From contig CAKTEB010000055.1 in assembly GCA_934546685.1 (NCBI GenBank), positions 1 through 15,840 of the forward strand: 15,840 nucleotides of DNA, in the 5' to 3' direction. The notes below the pieces were generated by a model that ran no database searches, was not told the origin of the DNA, and saw only the letters and a list, made by a program, of their open reading frames with translations. Made by a program: the position numbers and the translations under genes. Positions 14,059 through 15,840 of the stretch are shown piece after piece; positions within the stretch are counted from its first letter, which is position 1, and each line of letters opens with the position of its first letter. Source of the stretch: an uncultured Oscillospiraceae bacterium. Lineage in GTDB: Bacteria > Bacillota > Clostridia > Oscillospirales > Oscillospiraceae.

Positions 14059-15225
14059 TCAGATATTCTTGAAATTGTCCTTGACCTTCTCGAAGAAGCT
14101 CTTGCGCTTGGCGTAGGTCTCCTCTCCGGAGGCGTCAGCAAATTTCTTGAGGAGCTCCTTCTGCTCCTTGTTCAGGTTCTTGGGGGTCTCGATGGTAACG
14201 GTCACATACTGATCGCCCCGGCGGTTCTGATAGCCCACCACGGGGATGCCCTTGCCCCGGAGCCGGAAGGTGGTGCCGGTCTGGGTGCCCTCGGGGATGT
14301 TGTAACGAACCTTGCCATCCAGAGTGGGGACCTCCAGATCGCCGCCCAGGGCCGCCTGGACGAAGGTGATGGGGATCTCACAGAGGACGTCGCTGCCGTC
14401 CCGCTCAAAGATCGGATGGGACAGAACGTCCACCTCTACCAGCAGGTCGCCCTTGGGACCGCCGCTGGTACCCACAGAGCCCTCTCCGGCCACGCGGACA
14501 GCCTGGCCGTTGTCCACACCCGCGGGAATCTTCACGGAGATCTTCTTGTTTCTGCGTACCTTGCCCTTGCCACGGCAGGTGGGGCAGGGGTTCTTGACGA
14601 TCTTGCCGGAGCCGCCGCAGCGGGAGCAGGTGGTCTGCTGCTGCATGGCCCCGAAGGGGGTCTGACGGACGGTACGGGTCACGCCGGAGCCGCCGCAGCT
14701 GGGGCAGGTCTCCGGGGCGCTGCCGTCGGCAGAGCCGGAGCCGCCGCACTTCTGGCAGTCCTCGATCCGGGAGGCGGTGACCTCCTTTTCGCAGCCGAAG
14801 GCGGCCTCCTCAAAGGTCAGCGTCACGCTGGCCCGGACATTCTCGCCCTTCCGGGGGCCGTTTCTCCGGGCGCTGCCGGAGCTGGCGCCGCCGCCGAAGA
14901 AGTCGTTGAAGATGCTGCCCAGATCCACGTCAAACCCGCCGAAGCCGCCGCCATAGCCGCCGCCGAAGCCGCTGCCCGCGGCGTAGTTGGGATCCACGCC
15001 TGCAAAGCCGTACTGATCGTACCGGGCCCGCTTGTCGGAGTCGGACAGGACCTCATAGGCCTCGCCCACCTCCTTGAACTTGGCCTCGGCTTCCTTATCG
15101 CCGGGGTTCAGATCGGGGTGGTACTTTTTGGCCAGCTTTCGGTAGGCCTTCTTTATCTCATCGTCGCTGGCGGTCTTGCTGACCCCCAGGACCTCATAAT
15201 AATCTCTTTTCTCTGTGTCTGCCAT
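14059..15225 (-). CDS. dnaJ: Chaperone protein DnaJ
   Basis: Encodes 388 residues, a full type-I DnaJ (Hsp40). It delivers unfolded clients to DnaK and stimulates DnaK ATP hydrolysis. The J domain occupies residues 7 to about 72 with HPD at 36-38 (KKYHPDLNPGD). A Gly/Phe-rich linker follows (GSGFGGGYGGGFGGFDVDLG). The zinc-binding region has all four CxxCxGxG modules (CQKCGGSG, CPSCGGSG, CSRCGGSG, CPTCRGKG), and then come the substrate-binding C-terminal domains (PAGVDNGQAVRVAGEG, RDGSDVLCEIPITFVQAALG). The ATG has AGGTGAG four bases upstream. It lies 82 bases after dnaK on the same strand, the usual dnaK-dnaJ heat-shock order. No CIRCE operator is seen in the gap; regulation would sit upstream of the operon, outside the window. 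Confidence 0.98.
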   Translation of the reverse strand: MADTEKRDYYEVLGVSKTASDDEIKKAYRKLAKKYHPDLNPGDKEAEAKFKEVGEAYEVLSDSDKRARYDQYGFAGVDPNYAAGSGFGGGYGGGFGGFDVDLGSIFNDFFGGGASSGSARRNGPRKGENVRASVTLTFEEAAFGCEKEVTASRIEDCQKCGGSGSADGSAPETCPSCGGSGVTRTVRQTPFGAMQQQTTCSRCGGSGKIVKNPCPTCRGKGKVRRNKKISVKIPAGVDNGQAVRVAGEGSVGTSGGPKGDLLVEVDVLSHPIFERDGSDVLCEIPITFVQAALGGDLEVPTLDGKVRYNIPEGTQTGTTFRLRGKGIPVVGYQNRRGDQYVTVTIETPKNLNKEQKELLKKFADASGEETYAKRKSFFEKVKDNFKNI

Positions 15226-15264
15226 GATCTCACCTCGTTATTTCCCAGTATAAAGACAGCTATA

Positions 15265-15295
15265 GGTGGAGAGCGAAGAAACTCCGCCCTCCACC
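15265..15295 (-). other. Hairpin in the dnaK-dnaJ gap
   Basis: GGTGGAG (15265-15271) pairs with CTCCACC (15289-15295), and an inner GCG/CGC pair (15273-15275 with 15285-15287) extends the stem around an A-rich loop. No T-run follows on the minus strand. It may set the relative dnaK and dnaJ levels as a partial stop or RNA-processing site; that role is inferred only from position. Confidence 0.45.
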
Positions 15296-15307
15296 AGAGA
15301 CTGCTTA

Positions 15308-15840
15308 TTACTGGTCGTCGTCTACGACCTCGTAGTCGGCGTCTACCACACCGTCGTCGCCCTTGGAGCCGGTACCGGCTGCGCCAGCGTCAGCGCCGCC
15401 CTGAGCGGTCTGCTGCTGGTAGAGCTTCTCGGAGATGCTGTAGAAGGCCTGCTGCAGAGCCTCGGTGTCGGCCTTGATGGCGGCCACGTCATTGCCCTTC
15501 ATGGTCTCGCGGAGCTTCTCAATGGCGGCCTTGATGGGAGCCTTCTCGGACTCGCTGACCTTGTCGCCCAGCTCGTTCAGAGTGTTCTCGGACTGGTAGA
15601 TGATCTGATCGGCATTGTTGCGGGTATCGACCTCTTCCTTCCGGGCCTTATCCTGGGAGGCGTACTCCTCAGCCTCCTTGACGGCCTTGTTGATGTCGTC
15701 CTCGGAGAGGTTGGTGGAAGCGGTGATGGTGATGTGCTGCTCCTTGCCGGTGCCCTTATCGGTGGCGGAGACGTTTACGATGCCGTTGGCGTCGATGTCG
15801 AACTTGACCTCGATCTGAGGAACGCCCCGGCGTGCGGGAG
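15308..15840 (-). CDS. dnaK: Chaperone protein DnaK (Hsp70), C-terminal part (5' end outside window)
   Basis: About 176 residues are inside the window and the frame runs off the right edge. The fragment opens within the substrate-binding beta domain (PARRGVPQIEVKFDIDANG, then IVNVSATDKGTGKEQHITIT). It continues through the alpha-helical lid (LSEDDINKAVKEAEEYASQD, KARKEEVDTRNNADQIIYQS, LNELGDKVSESEKAPIKAAI) and ends with a Gly/Ala-rich linker and the acidic tail DADYEVVDDDQ that recruits co-chaperones. The ATPase domain is not in the window. It is the ATP-dependent partner of the DnaJ encoded next to it. Confidence 0.97.
   Translation of the reverse strand, partial: PARRGVPQIEVKFDIDANGIVNVSATDKGTGKEQHITITASTNLSEDDINKAVKEAEEYASQDKARKEEVDTRNNADQIIYQSENTLNELGDKVSESEKAPIKAAIEKLRETMKGNDVAAIKADTEALQQAFYSISEKLYQQQTAQGGADAGAAGTGSKGDDGVVDADYEVVDDDQ

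Noticed and set aside
15226..15307. A CIRCE (HrcA) operator in the dnaK-dnaJ gap.
   Set aside because: The TTAGCACTC-N9-GAGTGCTAA pattern is absent; the inverted repeat there is a different sequence.
14416..15477. A 353-codon plus-strand frame opposite dnaJ and the end of dnaK.
   Set aside because: It is the antisense of DnaJ zinc-finger and Gly-rich codons, which gives Ala/Gly-rich nonsense; DnaJ on the other strand is complete.

Overview
The window looks like chromosomal core DNA from a GC-rich, spore-forming member of the Bacillota, class Clostridia. An Oscillospirales-type gut anaerobe is the best guess. The reasons are the glmU-prs-pth-mfd housekeeping cluster, a SpoIIP sporulation hydrolase, a VanW/PG-binding-4 envelope protein, Gram-positive Shine-Dalgarno sites (AAGGAGG type) and sigma-A-like promoters. 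No rRNA, tRNA, CRISPR array, transposase or phage gene is visible.

Left block (1 to about 6840): the C-terminal part of a VanW-family protein (+, open at the window edge) converges on a cardiolipin-synthase-like phospholipase D protein (-), with one bidirectional terminator between them. A small three-helix membrane protein (-) with its own promoter and terminator follows, then spoIIP (-). Divergent from spoIIP are a fumarate-reductase-like flavoprotein (+) carrying a collagen-like Gly/Pro insert, and the N-terminal half of a 3-hydroxyacyl-CoA dehydrogenase (+).

Right block (about 6840 to 15840): every gene is on the minus strand. In transcription order they are dnaK (C-terminal part only), dnaJ, glmU, prs, pth, mfd, and the N-terminal part of a VanW-family protein with its own promoter. 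glmU-prs-pth-mfd are closely packed, and prs and pth overlap by one base. GlmU keeps its acetyltransferase half, but its uridylyltransferase half is degenerate.

The most notable observation is the boundary between the blocks. At a perfect 12-bp palindrome (6831-6842) the dehydrogenase stops after about 150 residues and the VanW N-terminal fragment, read from the other strand, stops after about 170 residues. A VanW C-terminal half lies at the left edge of the window, on the opposite strand from the N-terminal half. This is the geometry expected if the left block is inverted relative to an arrangement in which VanW and the dehydrogenase were both intact. The second breakpoint would lie a few hundred bases to roughly 1 kb left of the window. 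The sequence alone cannot tell a real inversion (fixed or phase-variable) from an amplification or assembly chimera; read-level evidence would decide it.
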